Source of the DNA: JADLCX01 sp964630785
GTDB lineage: Bacteria; Planctomycetota; Phycisphaerae; Phycisphaerales; UBA1924
DNA: 64,000 nt
Reading direction: 5' to 3'
NCBI GenBank assembly: GCA_964630785.1
Contig: CAZVZG010000017.1
Coordinates: 1-64,000 of the forward strand
Shown: positions 50,472 through 60,028 of the stretch, piece after piece
Position numbering within the stretch: position 1 is the first letter of the stretch
Layout of the letters: each line of letters opens with the position of its first letter
The notes under the pieces: generated by a model
Databases searched by the model: none
What the model was told of the DNA's origin: nothing
The model's input: only the letters and a program-made list of their open reading frames with translations
Translations under genes and position numbers: made by a program

Positions 50472-52972
50472 CTACATCCGCGTGCATGGGTCGGGCAACC
50501 CGAAGAAGCACGCGAGGAAGTCGAAGATGTCCTGCACCGAGGTCGTCCCGCTGAGGTTGAAATCGCCGGAACCCGCGAAGTAGCTCTGCAGGAAGTCGAA
50601 CAGGTCCTCCACGCTCACGATGCCCGACGTGTTCCAGTCGCACCGGCACACCGTCGACTCGGCATCGTACTCGCACTCGTCCGGGATCTTGTGTTGTTCA
50701 CGTCGGCCGACATCGGCTCCTGCGGCGGCGGAGGGTGCGTCTCGTACCCGTCCTCGATCCCGTTGCCGTTGCAGTCTGAGTAGATGCGGAACAGGTAGTA
50801 CCGGTCGTTGGCCTCGCAGCCGTTGGCGGAGGCACCGCAGGTCGCCACGGGCCAGACCGGCGCGGGGTCGCCCGCGACGCGATCACACACAACACGATTG
50901 CAATCCTGGATGCTCACCCGATAGACGCCCCCGAAGGGCGCGCCGTTGGCCGACCCCTTGAGCCCGATCACTCGCGCGCTCCCGCCGATCGTCTGGACCA
51001 CGGGGTCACCGAACATCGAGGTCATGTCCCACCACGCGCACTCGTCGTCGGGGTTCTGGGCCTCGATGATCAGCGCGAGGTGGCCGCTGGTGCTGAACTT
51101 CACCGGCCCGTACTGCACGATCTTGACGGGCGTGCTCGCGAGGTCGGTGAACTCCGAAGCCAGCACCTGAGGCAGGGCCCCGAAGTCGTTGTGCGGCGGC
51201 GAGCAATCGCCCTCGTACAGGTGGAACGGCGCCAGGCCCACCGCCCCGCCGCCGATGTCACTCGCGTGCGTGGAGTAGCGGCCCTGCGCGTCGTGGCTCA
51301 GCGTGGTCGTCCCCACCGTCACGGCTCCAGACCACACGCCCAGGTTAGCGCCGGTCTCGTTGTTCGCGTTGATGATGACCTGGCCCGAGAGGTCGCCGCC
51401 GACCGTGAGGTCGCCCAGCAGCGAGCGGCCCACGACGACCGTGCCCGCCAGGTCGTGGTCGATCTTGATCTCCGTCGGGTTGCCGTTGCCGGGGATGGCC
51501 GACGCCACCGCCACCGACAGGCCCACCTCGATCAGCCCGCCCGCGGCCAGCGAGCCGTTGTTGATCTCCACCCGCCCCGTGTAGTTCGACATCGGCGTGG
51601 CCGGGTTCATGATCGACATGCCCACGGCGATCGTGCCCGCGACGTCGCCTCCATTCACCTGCACCAGCCCCTCCTGGTCGCCCGCAACCTCGATCAGGCC
51701 GCCCGCGGCGACACCGCCGTTCACGATGATCCCGCCGGTGGGCGACTGGTCCTGCCGGATCAGGCTGAGGACGCCGTCCGACCCGACCGAGGCCACCTCC
51801 GCGGGCCGCTTGAGCGTGCCGTTGAGCGAAACGTGTCCGAGCAGCGGGCCCGTGAGTTGGAGGGCGCGGCTGGGGTCGTTCCCCGTCCCTGTCTCGCCCA
51901 TCGAGAACGTGGTGATCTGACCGTCAAGGTAACCCCGCTGCACGCCCGTGTCGGGGTCCACGCCCGTGCCGTCCGTCACCAGTTCGCGGATGTCGCCGCG
52001 GTTGTTCGCGCCAGACGGGGTCGTGATGCTGGCGTGGATGCTCCGGGCCGTGATGGATCGGATGCCACCGTTGTTGAAGCCGCTGCCGGAGGGGAAGGAG
52101 TCCCCGGCGGTGGTGGTGATCGTCGCCGGCGTGGATACGGTGCCGATGTCCTCGGCGACCTGCAGCGTGTCGATCGCCCAGTAGCTCCCCGGGGCCTGCA
52201 GCTGACCGTTGGCCGCGATGCTGCCGGTGAAGTTCTTGCACTCGATGCGAGAGATCACTCCGCGGTTGCTGTTGATCGACCCACTGATCGTGCCGTTGGA
52301 CGCCTTCACCGTGCCGACATTGCCGGCCCACGCGCGGATGTCGCCGCTGATATTGCCGGCGGTGCTGGTGACCACGACGATCCCGTTCGCGCCCGTCGAC
52401 GAATCACCCGCCCACACGTCTCCGGCGATGTCGCCGCCAGTGCTGATCGACCAGATGGGCTGCGTCGCGTCGGTCTGTTTGATGTCCGCGGACGCGTTGA
52501 TGGCGCCCCCGATGCGCAGGCGTACGACGTTTCCCGCGGTCACCGAACCGGTGAGGTCGCGCCCGATGCGGGCCTGCACCTGCATGTGGTAGGGTCCGGG
52601 GTCCACGCCGGCCCAGTCGCGGCCCGTGGAGGTCATCTCAAAGGCGGTCTTGATTTCCGTCTCTGAACCACCCGTGATCAGCAGGTCGTTGACCAGCGTC
52701 CCGCCCGACCCCGTGAACACGACGCGACCGATGTCTTCCGAGCCGGAGTCCGCGTACACCACGAATGTGGCCCGCCCGTCGCCGCCGCAGGAGGGAGAGA
52801 AGGCGGAGGGATCGATCGTAACCTGCGCCCCGGCTGAAACCGTGCTCACGACGGTGTCGCTGGCAACGTTGCCGCTTCCGTCAAAGCAGAGCCGGCGCAC
52901 ATGAACATCCGCTTGGGCCGCGGCGGTCAGCATGGAGAGACCCAGAACCCCGATCATCACATATTTCGTCAT
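50472..52972 (-). pseudogene. exported beta-helix-like protein whose dockerin-like tag is out of frame
   Basis: The main frame (50615-52972) encodes 785 residues: a signal peptide (ends A-A-A-Q-A-D), a long region of short G-x-I-x-G-x-V/I repeats that suggests a right-handed beta-helix, and a Cys-rich end with S-D-C-N-G-N-G-I-E-D. Then at 50689-50699 the expected D-V-N-N-N-K-I-P-D-E-C-E is broken: one A is missing from an AACAACAACAAG-like stretch. Past this point the next frame encodes D-E-C-E-Y-D, W-N-T-S-G-I-V-S-V-E-D-L-F-D-F-L and T-S-V-Q-D-I-F-D-F-L-A-C-F-F to a TAG at 50472-50474, a complete tandem tag. So the gene is a sixth tagged exoprotein with a one-base deletion, real or a sequencing error. 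Starts 1 nt inside the stop of the upstream gene. Confidence 0.85.
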
Positions 52973-54054
52973 TATCGTCGTCTCCTCACTCCCCCGCCCG
53001 CTAATACCAAGAACACAAGTCCCGCCGCCCCCGCAGATGGTCCCGGAATCGATGCCAGGCGCAGACCCAACGTCACCAGTCCGAGTTGCGGATTGGCACC
53101 GCCTGTGCGGTATGCCAAATCCCTCGATTGCTCAGGTTCGAGGTTCGGGTCTTGCCAAATGTAGGCTCCGTCCCACAACCGATCCTCAGTTGGCTCGCCG
53201 GGCACACCATACCGTACCCAGTCCTCCAGCCATTCACTGGCCCCGCCGCTCAGGTCCAGCAGGCCGTACGCCGAGGCCGTCTGCGGATAAGACCCCAGCG
53301 GGATGCGGAAGTCGCCTGTGCCCGCGCTGGTCTCGCCCACGCCGGGCGGGCCGGACACCGGCTCTGTGTCCGAGCGGTTGTTGTAGAGCCACCATCCGCC
53401 CACCCCCTCGCCGCCCTTGTTCGGATCGTAATGGGCCGCCTTGAGGTATTCGTCCAGCGTCGGGATCCAATACCGGGCCCCGGGAAGGTGCCGCTCGGCG
53501 TCGGTGAACGAGCCCCCCGTCGGGCCTGGGCCCCACGTCGAGGTGTCGTACGCGCCCGTGGTCAGCGAGGCGACGTCGGCGGACTTGCCGTTGTTGAGCC
53601 AGTTGCAATACCGGGCCGCGTCGCGCCAGCTGATACCCCCGACCGCCGCCATCGCGGCGTTGGGGATGCTCGGGTCCAGTTCATATAGCCGACCCGGCCC
53701 ATCGTAAGACAGGTCGCTCTGCCCGCCCCAATGCGCAGGCTCATGGAAAAAGAACGACATCGCGTCGGATTGGGTCGTGAACGTGTTCACAAACTCCATC
53801 CACTGACCGGTCGTGATCTCCAGGCGCGACATGCGGTATTCGTACCCGACCGAGCCCCGGCCCGCGGGAAAGTTGAGCGACGGCGAGTTGGTCGTCCGCC
53901 GGTCGTACGGCGCGTTGTTCGTGTTTCCGATCGTCACCCAGTCGAAGCCGTAGTCCGGCACGCCCTGCCCGCGCGCGACATCGCACACCAAGCCCCAAGC
54001 CATCGCGGCCACGCCAACGATCATCAGCCCACGGTTGATCCCTCGATTCGCCAT
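52972..54054 (-). CDS. exported formylglycine-generating-enzyme-like (SUMF1 domain) protein with PEP-CTERM-like end
   Basis: 360 residues. Signal peptide 1-29. The SUMF1 fold covers about 45-330: Y-R-M-S-R-L-E-I-T-T-G-Q-W, I-S-W-R-D-A-A-R-Y-C-N-W-L, W-I-P-T-L-D-E-Y-L-K-A-A and Y-G-L-L-D-L-S-G-G-A-S-E-W. The two Cys used by true FGE enzymes were not seen in their usual place, so a structural or binding role is more likely. The end is P-G-P-S then a hydrophobic segment and R-R-R-R, like a PEP-CTERM sorting signal. AAGGAG precedes ATG 54054; further upstream is a G12 run. Overlaps the downstream gene by 1 nt. Confidence 0.85.
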   Translation of the reverse strand: MANRGINRGLMIVGVAAMAWGLVCDVARGQGVPDYGFDWVTIGNTNNAPYDRRTTNSPSLNFPAGRGSVGYEYRMSRLEITTGQWMEFVNTFTTQSDAMSFFFHEPAHWGGQSDLSYDGPGRLYELDPSIPNAAMAAVGGISWRDAARYCNWLNNGKSADVASLTTGAYDTSTWGPGPTGGSFTDAERHLPGARYWIPTLDEYLKAAHYDPNKGGEGVGGWWLYNNRSDTEPVSGPPGVGETSAGTGDFRIPLGSYPQTASAYGLLDLSGGASEWLEDWVRYGVPGEPTEDRLWDGAYIWQDPNLEPEQSRDLAYRTGGANPQLGLVTLGLRLASIPGPSAGAAGLVFLVLAGGGVRRRR

Positions 54055-54077
54055 TCGATTGCCACTCCTTTCGCACG

Positions 54078-54089
54078 CCCCCCCCCCCC
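54078..54089 (-). repeat. G12 homopolymer in leader of SUMF1-domain gene
   Basis: Twelve C on the plus strand, that is G12 on the transcribed sense strand, 23 nt before ATG 54054 and just upstream of the ribosome site. Confidence 0.8.
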
Positions 54090-54276
54090 GCCCGGTTCCG
54101 GGGGATCGTGCATTTTTCTTGGATTCTTGATCCGGTGATCGGATCAGCGGTGTGGTGTGCGACAGAGGCGTGGCGCGCTTTCGATCGCTGGCGCTCGGCC
54201 GCGATGCGCGGCCGACATGGGCTGGCAGCCCCTGCCACGGCGAGGCCGACTCGGGCGCGTTGCGCAAGCCACGCCA

Positions 54277-54282
54277 TACACT
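54277..54282 (+). promoter_or_regulatory. -10 box of ruvB
   Basis: TACACT, 8 nt before ATG 54291; leaderless spacing. Confidence 0.45.
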
Positions 54283-54290
54283 CCGCCACC

Positions 54291-55352
54291 ATGGCCGTCG
54301 AACGCCTCGTTTCACCCGCCGCGCAGCAGGCCGACACGCCCGAGGCCGAGCAGAACTGGTCGCTGCGCCCGACGCGGATGGCCGAGTACGTCGGGCAGAG
54401 CGACCTGATCGAGCGGCTGGCGATCGCGATCGAGGCGGCCAAGCTCCGCGCCGAGCCGATGGAGCACGTGCTCCTGCATGGGCCGCCGGGACTGGGCAAG
54501 ACCACGCTGGCGTACGTGATCGCCCAGGAGATGGGCACGCGGGTGCACGTCACCAGCGGGCCCGCGCTCACCAAGCCGAGCGATTTGGTGGGCATGTTGA
54601 CGCAGATCGGCGAGGGCGACGTGGTGTTCATCGACGAGGTACACCGGCTGCCGATCGCCGTCGAGGAGTTCATCTACCCGGCGATGGAGGACTTCCGCAT
54701 CGACGTGAAGACCGACTCGGGCATGCACGCGCAGACGGTGCAGATCCCGCTCAAGCCGTTCTCACTCATCGGCGCAACAACACGGGCGGGGCTGGTGAGC
54801 TCGCCCATGCGCTCACGGTTCGGGATCGCCCACAACCTTCGCTACTACTCGTCGGACGAACTGCTGACGATCCTGCGGCGATCGTGCCGGCTGCTGGGGA
54901 TCGAGGCTTCGGGTGCGGCGAGCGAAGAGGGGCTCGGGCAGATCGCCGCACGCTCGCGCGGCACGCCGCGGATCGCGAACCGGTTGCTGCGCCGCGTGCG
55001 GGACTTCACCGCGGTGAGGGCGGACGGGCGGATCGTCGCGGAGACGGTCCGCGATGCGCTGCGGCTGGAAGGCGTAGATGAACAGGGACTGGACGAGCTC
55101 GACCGCAAGTACCTGAAGGTGATCGCGGGTGTGTACTCCGGCGGGCCGGTCGGGCTCGAGGCGGTGGCCGCGACGCTCAACGAGGATTCGGGCACGCTGG
55201 AAGACGTCGTCGAGCCCTATCTGCTGCAGATCGGGTTCCTGGCCCGCACGCGGCGCGGGCGTGCGCTCACGCGGACGGGGGCGATGCACGTCGGGATGCC
55301 CTCGGCCGCGGTGGAGGTGAGGCCGGATGGGTCGTTGTTTGAGGGGGGGTGA
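54291..55352 (+). CDS. ruvB: Holliday junction branch migration ATPase RuvB
   Basis: 353 residues. AAA+ motor that drives branch migration with RuvA. Walker A G-P-P-G-L-G-K-T at 64-71, Walker B D-E-V-H at 115-118, sensor 1 I-G-A-T-T-R-A-G, and the C-terminal winged helix (G-G-P-V-G-L-E-A-V-A) that binds DNA. ATG 54291 gives the usual N-terminus (R-P-x-x-M-x-E-Y-V-G-Q). ruvA and ruvC are not adjacent. Confidence 0.97.
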   Translation: MAVERLVSPAAQQADTPEAEQNWSLRPTRMAEYVGQSDLIERLAIAIEAAKLRAEPMEHVLLHGPPGLGKTTLAYVIAQEMGTRVHVTSGPALTKPSDLVGMLTQIGEGDVVFIDEVHRLPIAVEEFIYPAMEDFRIDVKTDSGMHAQTVQIPLKPFSLIGATTRAGLVSSPMRSRFGIAHNLRYYSSDELLTILRRSCRLLGIEASGAASEEGLGQIAARSRGTPRIANRLLRRVRDFTAVRADGRIVAETVRDALRLEGVDEQGLDELDRKYLKVIAGVYSGGPVGLEAVAATLNEDSGTLEDVVEPYLLQIGFLARTRRGRALTRTGAMHVGMPSAAVEVRPDGSLFEGG

Positions 55353-55361
55353 GAGGGGAAG

Positions 55362-55401
55362 GGATCAGGGGATCAGGGGATCAGGGGATCGAGGGATTGG
55401 G
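55362..55401. repeat. GGATCAGG octamer repeat
   Basis: Three exact 8 nt units (GGATCAGG) followed by two degenerate ones, in the gap between the convergent ruvB and glycosyltransferase genes. Confidence 0.75.
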
Positions 55402-55482
55402 GGCCTCGACGACCGCTGCGTGCGTGTCTGGACTCTGGAATCGCTGTCGCTGGACTTCGACCTGCGCTTGCGGGAAGGGCTC

Positions 55483-57051
55483 TCATTCGCCCGGGTCGGG
55501 GGTGTGAACCGGGGTCCAGGGTGCGCTCTTGAGTTGCGTGATCAGGAGCTTGTCGGCCTTGAGCACGACCTGCTCGTTCGGGCCCGGCGCGAGGCCGTCT
55601 CGCGTGTGATACAGCAAGTAGGACCCGGCGGGAGGGTCGCGGTCCGTACCTGGCAGCGCGTCCGTCGTCGCGTGCGGCCATCTTCCGGTGTGCAGATACA
55701 CCTTCGCCATCCGCTGTCCGACGAACCCACCCTGCCACACCGCGGCGTCGGGATGTTCGTCGATCCACGCCAGAAAACTCGTCCAGTTGGCGTCCTGCGG
55801 CTTGTGAGCCCGGAAGGGGACCACGCTCAGCACGATTGCGAGCCCCACCGCCACCGCCGGGATCGCCCGCGCGAGCCGGCGCCAAGCCGCGCGGATGACG
55901 GCACCCCCTCCCCACCACCGCGTCAGCCACAGCGCCGACATCCAGGCCCACACCGGGAACAACGGCGCGAGGTATCGCGGGCGCTTGTCGGCGAAGAGCG
56001 AAAGCCCCACGAGCCAGACCAGCGTCCAGATGAGCCCGAGATAGAGGTGGTCGCTATCGTTCGCGCGGCGATCGTGCGGCCCTCGGCGCGGCGGGCGACC
56101 CGACAGGAGCGCCGCGATCGCGAGCACGACCGTCACCAGCCAGGGCCAGTAGGTCTGTGCCAGCACGACGAGGTAATAGAACGGACTCTGAGCCCCGGTG
56201 TTGAACGTCGCGGCCGCGCGGTCGCCCGCGGCCCGATCCACGATCTCGCGCCCGAGGTATCGCGACCGGAACTCGTCGCCGAAGCGGTGGTCCATCCACC
56301 CGTGCCACGACCCGGCGATCACGATGGCCAGAATCGTGGCGGGGATGAGCCAGACCGCGCGCCGCGGCGAGCGCACGAGCACGTACCACGCGCCAAACAC
56401 CGGCACGATCAGCAGCGCGACCAGCGGCTTGACAAGTAGGGCGAGGCCAACCACCGCCCCGAGCCCGAGCCACGCCGCGGCTCGCGGCCGGCGCACGGCA
56501 GCCATCCCGAATCCGATCGCGACGGTCAGCAGCAGCGTCATCCAGGCATCCAGCGAGAACGACCGCCCGAGCGACACAAACGGGATCGAGGTCGCCAGCA
56601 CGAGGCCCGCGGCCCGCGCCGCCGCGATGCCCGAGGCACGCCGCACCAGCAGCGTGGTCGCGATCACCGTCAGCACGACCGCGAGGATGCTGCCTAGACG
56701 GGCCGCCCAGATCGACGGCCCGAAGATCGCCAGTGGCGCACCGTTGAGCCAGAACGCCAGCGGTGGCTTGTTGAAGTAGGGCAAGCTGCGCCCGGGCGCG
56801 CCCGAACCCTGGAGGGAGAGGAGCGAAGCGATCCCGCTCTGCGGTCCGTTGGGTTCGGCGACGCCGCGGTAGGCCTGGAGCGCGATCGCGGAGTACCAGC
56901 CTGTGTCCACGTTGAAGTCACCCTGCCAGCACTTGGGCACGCAGACCGCCAGCGCGACCAGCGCGGGCAGCAGGATCAGCCTCAGGCGCGCGATCGCACG
57001 TCTGCGGTCGGGTTGATGCGCGAAACGGATGGTGGATGTACCGTCGATCAC
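55483..57051 (-). CDS. ArnT/GT39-like membrane glycosyltransferase
   Basis: 522 residues with about ten hydrophobic helices in the first 430. The first periplasmic loop has V-D-T-G-W-Y and later Y-F-N-K-P-P-L-A-F-W-L, the signature of PMT/ArnT-type transferases that use polyprenyl-phosphate sugars (the D-E/D-T acidic pair and K-P-P). K-R-P-R-Y-L-A-P-L-F-P in a later loop also fits. C-terminal 95 residues form an outer soluble part. Acceptor is unknown. GTG 57051 is 6 nt after CATAAT. Neighbour uppS/cdsA make lipid precursors. Confidence 0.88.
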   Translation of the reverse strand: MIDGTSTIRFAHQPDRRRAIARLRLILLPALVALAVCVPKCWQGDFNVDTGWYSAIALQAYRGVAEPNGPQSGIASLLSLQGSGAPGRSLPYFNKPPLAFWLNGAPLAIFGPSIWAARLGSILAVVLTVIATTLLVRRASGIAAARAAGLVLATSIPFVSLGRSFSLDAWMTLLLTVAIGFGMAAVRRPRAAAWLGLGAVVGLALLVKPLVALLIVPVFGAWYVLVRSPRRAVWLIPATILAIVIAGSWHGWMDHRFGDEFRSRYLGREIVDRAAGDRAAATFNTGAQSPFYYLVVLAQTYWPWLVTVVLAIAALLSGRPPRRGPHDRRANDSDHLYLGLIWTLVWLVGLSLFADKRPRYLAPLFPVWAWMSALWLTRWWGGGAVIRAAWRRLARAIPAVAVGLAIVLSVVPFRAHKPQDANWTSFLAWIDEHPDAAVWQGGFVGQRMAKVYLHTGRWPHATTDALPGTDRDPPAGSYLLYHTRDGLAPGPNEQVVLKADKLLITQLKSAPWTPVHTPDPGE

Positions 57052-57057
57052 GCGGGC

Positions 57058-57063
57058 ATTATG
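57058..57063 (-). promoter_or_regulatory. -10 box of GT39-like gene
   Basis: CATAAT on the minus strand, 6 nt before GTG 57051; leaderless spacing. Confidence 0.4.
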
Positions 57064-57130
57064 ACAACCGGGACCGCGAAGCGCGGTCCCGGCCGGGTCG
57101 TGAGCGGAGTTGGATGTTCAGGGGCGAGAG

Positions 57131-57919
57131 TCAGCCCTTGGAAGCGACGGCTTTGCTCTTCTTCTGCTTCTTCGGCGGGGCCGTGGCCGCGGCGAGCGTT
57201 TCTTCTTCGATGTAGAGGATGCAGCGGCAGCTCGGGCAGTTGACCAGCTTGCCGGAGATGAGCGAGTTGGCGGTCTCGACGGTGACGGTCATCATGCACG
57301 CCGAACACGAATACTCGTGGTTGCGTCGATCGAGGATCTCGACGGCCGACATGGCCTCGTCGCCGCGGAGGCGGACGAGTTCCTCGAACGCCTGCCGTTC
57401 GCGGGCGGGAATACCCGCGGCGAGCTGCTCGCGCTGGGCGGTGAGCTCTGTGACGCGGTCCTTGATGTCGGCGGCCTTCTGGTCACGGTCGGCCTTGGCC
57501 GTCACCACGATCTTGGAACGCTCCTGATGCTGGGTCTTGAGGGTCTCGACCTGCTTGTCGATCTCCTCGGCCTTCTGCATCGAGTCGATCTCGCGGTCCT
57601 CGGCGGCCTGCTTCTCGGTCTTGTAGTTGTTCAGCTCGGTGAGGAAGGCGTTGTATTCCTTGGCCGTCTTGGCCGAGTTCATCTGCTCGCGGATGGTGGC
57701 GATGCGGGCATCGAGCCGGGCGGCCTCGCCGTCCTCGTTGGCGATCGCTCCGCGGATGTGCTTGAGCTGCGACTCCAGCGTGGTCTTCTGCTTCTCGATG
57801 TCGGCCAGCAATGTCGCCTGCTGATTATGAAAACGCTCCGCTGCCTCAAGTCTGCTCTTGAGGCCCCGGAGCTGTTTATCGACGCGGAAGAGTTCGAGCA
57901 ACTGTTTCGTTACGGACAT
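57131..57919 (-). CDS. coiled-coil zinc-ribbon protein (CT398/zf-RING_7-like)
   Basis: 262 residues. Residues 1-175 are a long antiparallel coiled coil rich in Glu, Lys and Gln. Then C-S-A-C and C-P-S-C form a zinc ribbon, followed by a Lys-rich tail. This matches the CT398 family, reported to bind sigma54 and flagellar or secretion parts in Chlamydia; its role here is not known. Ends 80 nt before the GT39-like gene. Confidence 0.85.
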   Translation of the reverse strand: MSVTKQLLELFRVDKQLRGLKSRLEAAERFHNQQATLLADIEKQKTTLESQLKHIRGAIANEDGEAARLDARIATIREQMNSAKTAKEYNAFLTELNNYKTEKQAAEDREIDSMQKAEEIDKQVETLKTQHQERSKIVVTAKADRDQKAADIKDRVTELTAQREQLAAGIPARERQAFEELVRLRGDEAMSAVEILDRRNHEYSCSACMMTVTVETANSLISGKLVNCPSCRCILYIEEETLAAATAPPKKQKKSKAVASKG

Positions 57920-58039
57920 CTATTCGCCCCGTGCCCCGCGCCCCATCGTCCTCTCCACGCTCCGTCAATCATACCCGCGGATCCGGGGAGAAGCCTCCCC
58001 GAAACCACGGAAAACTGCGACCGGCATGTATCCGTTCTG

Positions 58040-58957
58040 TTAGTAGCCCTTGAGCAGCCAGAACGCCACCGGCGCGACCAGCAGCACCGAATCGACCACG
58101 TCGAGCACCCCGCCAAAGCCGGGGAGGCTCGATCCGGAATCCTTGATTCGGGCATCTCGCTTGAGCACGCTGGCGAGCAGGTCGCCGGCCTGCCCGGTGA
58201 GCCCGAAGAGCAAGCCGATCACCGCGGCGTGGGCGTATCCGAGCTGGGATATGCCCAGAAAGCGTGGGTCGTCGGTGGCGGATTGGGCGAGGTTCAGGGC
58301 CAGCATGGCCGCGCCGGCGGAGAAACACAGCCCACCGGCGAGACCCTCCCAGGTCTTGCCGGGCGAGACCCAGGGGATGAGCTTGTGGCGGCCGAGAAGT
58401 CGCCCAGTGGCGTAAGCCCCGATGTCGCAGAACTTGGTCACCACCAGCACGGCAAGCACGACCCACGCCGAGTGCTCGCGCCGGAGGGCCAGCACGAATC
58501 CGAACATCAGCCCGAGGTAGATGAAGGCAAACAGGGCCGCGCCCACGGCGGCGGTGGCGCCCTGCAGGTTTCGACCGCGGATGTGCCAGAGGAGCGAGGC
58601 GATGAGCACGGCCGTACCGACCGTGGCCACCATGCCCACGGCGTCGATCGCGCTGGTGTACCGCGGCACCGCGGCGGAAACGAGCAGCCCCGCCATCGCG
58701 GCCATCGCGAGCCAACGGCGCGAGGCCTGCACCCCGGCGGCGTGGAAGATACGCCCCAGTTCTCGCGCCGCCATGGGCACGATCAGCAGGCCGACCAGCA
58801 GCAGCACGAGCGCGGCCGGCCACGTGCCCGATGACCCACGGACGACCACGGGCCATGTTTCGGGCAACTTCTGCGCGTCCACCCATTCGTCAAGCCACAG
58901 CACCCCGATGAGGGCGGCCATGAGGACGGGTCCGAAGATGAGCCGGTCGCGCAGCAC
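58040..58957 (-). CDS. cdsA: phosphatidate cytidylyltransferase
   Basis: 305 residues. Integral membrane enzyme making CDP-diacylglycerol from CTP and phosphatidate. Several hydrophobic helices; the C-terminal signature is complete: S-P-G-K-T-W-E-G, G-D-L-L-A-S-V-L-K-R and K-D-S-G-S-S-L-P-G-F-G-G-V-L-D-V-V-D-S. GTG 58957 start, with TACATT 10 nt upstream. Directly follows uppS as in the common uppS-cdsA pair. Confidence 0.96.
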   Translation of the reverse strand: MLRDRLIFGPVLMAALIGVLWLDEWVDAQKLPETWPVVVRGSSGTWPAALVLLLVGLLIVPMAARELGRIFHAAGVQASRRWLAMAAMAGLLVSAAVPRYTSAIDAVGMVATVGTAVLIASLLWHIRGRNLQGATAAVGAALFAFIYLGLMFGFVLALRREHSAWVVLAVLVVTKFCDIGAYATGRLLGRHKLIPWVSPGKTWEGLAGGLCFSAGAAMLALNLAQSATDDPRFLGISQLGYAHAAVIGLLFGLTGQAGDLLASVLKRDARIKDSGSSLPGFGGVLDVVDSVLLVAPVAFWLLKGY

Positions 58958-58967
58958 GGGAGCGGGG

Positions 58968-58973
58968 AATGTA
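58968..58973 (-). promoter_or_regulatory. possible -10 box of cdsA
   Basis: TACATT on the minus strand, 10 nt before GTG 58957. Confidence 0.3.
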
Positions 58974-59047
58974 CCGCCGCGGGCGTGACAACGCCGGGTG
59001 CAGAGGAACTGTGGGGTACTTCCGTCGTCACGTCGGGCACCGGGGGG

Positions 59048-59935
59048 TTATGCCCCGGTCGGAGATTCCAACCCGCCGAAGCGGCGCGAGCGGCCGGCGA
59101 AATCGCGAACCGCTTTGTGCAGGTCTTCCACGCCGAAATCCGGCCAGAGCACGTCGGTCACGTGAAGTTCGGCGTAACTGATCTGCCAAAGCAGATAGTT
59201 GCTCACGCGCATCTCGCCCGCGGTGCGGATGAGCAGGTCCGGGTCGGGCAGACCGGCGGTGTACAGGCCCCCGCTGAGCGTGCGTTCGTCGATCTGGGCG
59301 GGGTCAAGTTCGCCGGACTTGACCCGCCGCGCGATCGAACGGACGGCGTCGACGATCTCGGCCCGCGCGCCGTAGTTGACTGCGAGGCAGAGGATCGGCC
59401 CGGTGTTGGCGGCGGTGAGTTGGCTCAGGCGGTCGACGGCCGCGAGCACGGGGTCGGGCAGGCCATCGCGCCGGCCGATCTGTCGGAAACGGATGTTCTC
59501 ACGGACAATGCGCTCGGACTCACCCTCGATGTAGGCCGTGTAGAGGTCCATCAACGCGCGGACCTCTTCGGCGGGGCGCTTCCAGTTCTCAAGCGAGAAC
59601 GAGTAGAGCGTGAGGCACTCGATGCCGAGGCGGCCGCACTCTTCGACGATCGTGCGCACTACCGGGGCGCCGTTTCGGTGCCCGAAGATGCGGGGGAAGC
59701 CCCGCTGCTGTGCCCAGCGCCCGTTGCCGTCCATAATGATCGCGACGTGCCGGGGGATGCGCGTGGGATGAACACCGGGCAACCGGCCCAGCGGGTCGGC
59801 GGTCGGCGAGCGCCGGCGCATCTGCTCGATCAACGCCCGGCACGCGGGATCAGCCAGCCACGCGTGAGCGTCGGAAGATTCCGGCGTGCTCGATGCGTTC
59901 GCGAGGGGGGGGGGGGTGACGGCGGCTTCGGGCAT
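59048..59935 (-). CDS. uppS: isoprenyl transferase (undecaprenyl diphosphate synthase)
   Basis: 295 residues. cis-Prenyltransferase that makes the C55 lipid carrier for cell wall and glycan export. M-D-G-N-G-R-W-A (catalytic Asp), G-H-x-x-G, L-T-L-Y-S-F-S-x-E-N-W-K-R-P and the C-terminal L-L-I-R-T-A-G-E-M-R-V-S-N-Y-L-L-W-Q are all present. ATG 59935 adds about 38 residues before the usual start, crossing a C12 run (59905-59916); ATG 59821 would give 257 residues, the family norm, and avoid the run. So the true start is uncertain. Confidence 0.95.
   Translation of the reverse strand: MPEAAVTPPPLANASSTPESSDAHAWLADPACRALIEQMRRRSPTADPLGRLPGVHPTRIPRHVAIIMDGNGRWAQQRGFPRIFGHRNGAPVVRTIVEECGRLGIECLTLYSFSLENWKRPAEEVRALMDLYTAYIEGESERIVRENIRFRQIGRRDGLPDPVLAAVDRLSQLTAANTGPILCLAVNYGARAEIVDAVRSIARRVKSGELDPAQIDERTLSGGLYTAGLPDPDLLIRTAGEMRVSNYLLWQISYAELHVTDVLWPDFGVEDLHKAVRDFAGRSRRFGGLESPTGA
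59905..59916 (-). repeat. C12 homopolymer in uppS N-terminal region
   Basis: Twelve G on the plus strand; in the sense strand C12 encoding T-P-P-P-L. Slippage would shift the frame if translation starts at 59935. Confidence 0.8.
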
Positions 59936-59946
59936 GTGGACCGGCG

Positions 59947-59952
59947 ATCGTA
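59947..59952 (-). promoter_or_regulatory. possible -10 box of uppS
   Basis: TACGAT on the minus strand, 11 nt before ATG 59935. Confidence 0.3.
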
Positions 59953-60028
59953 CGCGAACCGGATCGGGCGAGGCCCAGCGCACGGACCTACGTTCGGTAC
60001 GACCGATGGTTCGGAAAGTTCGTCACGC

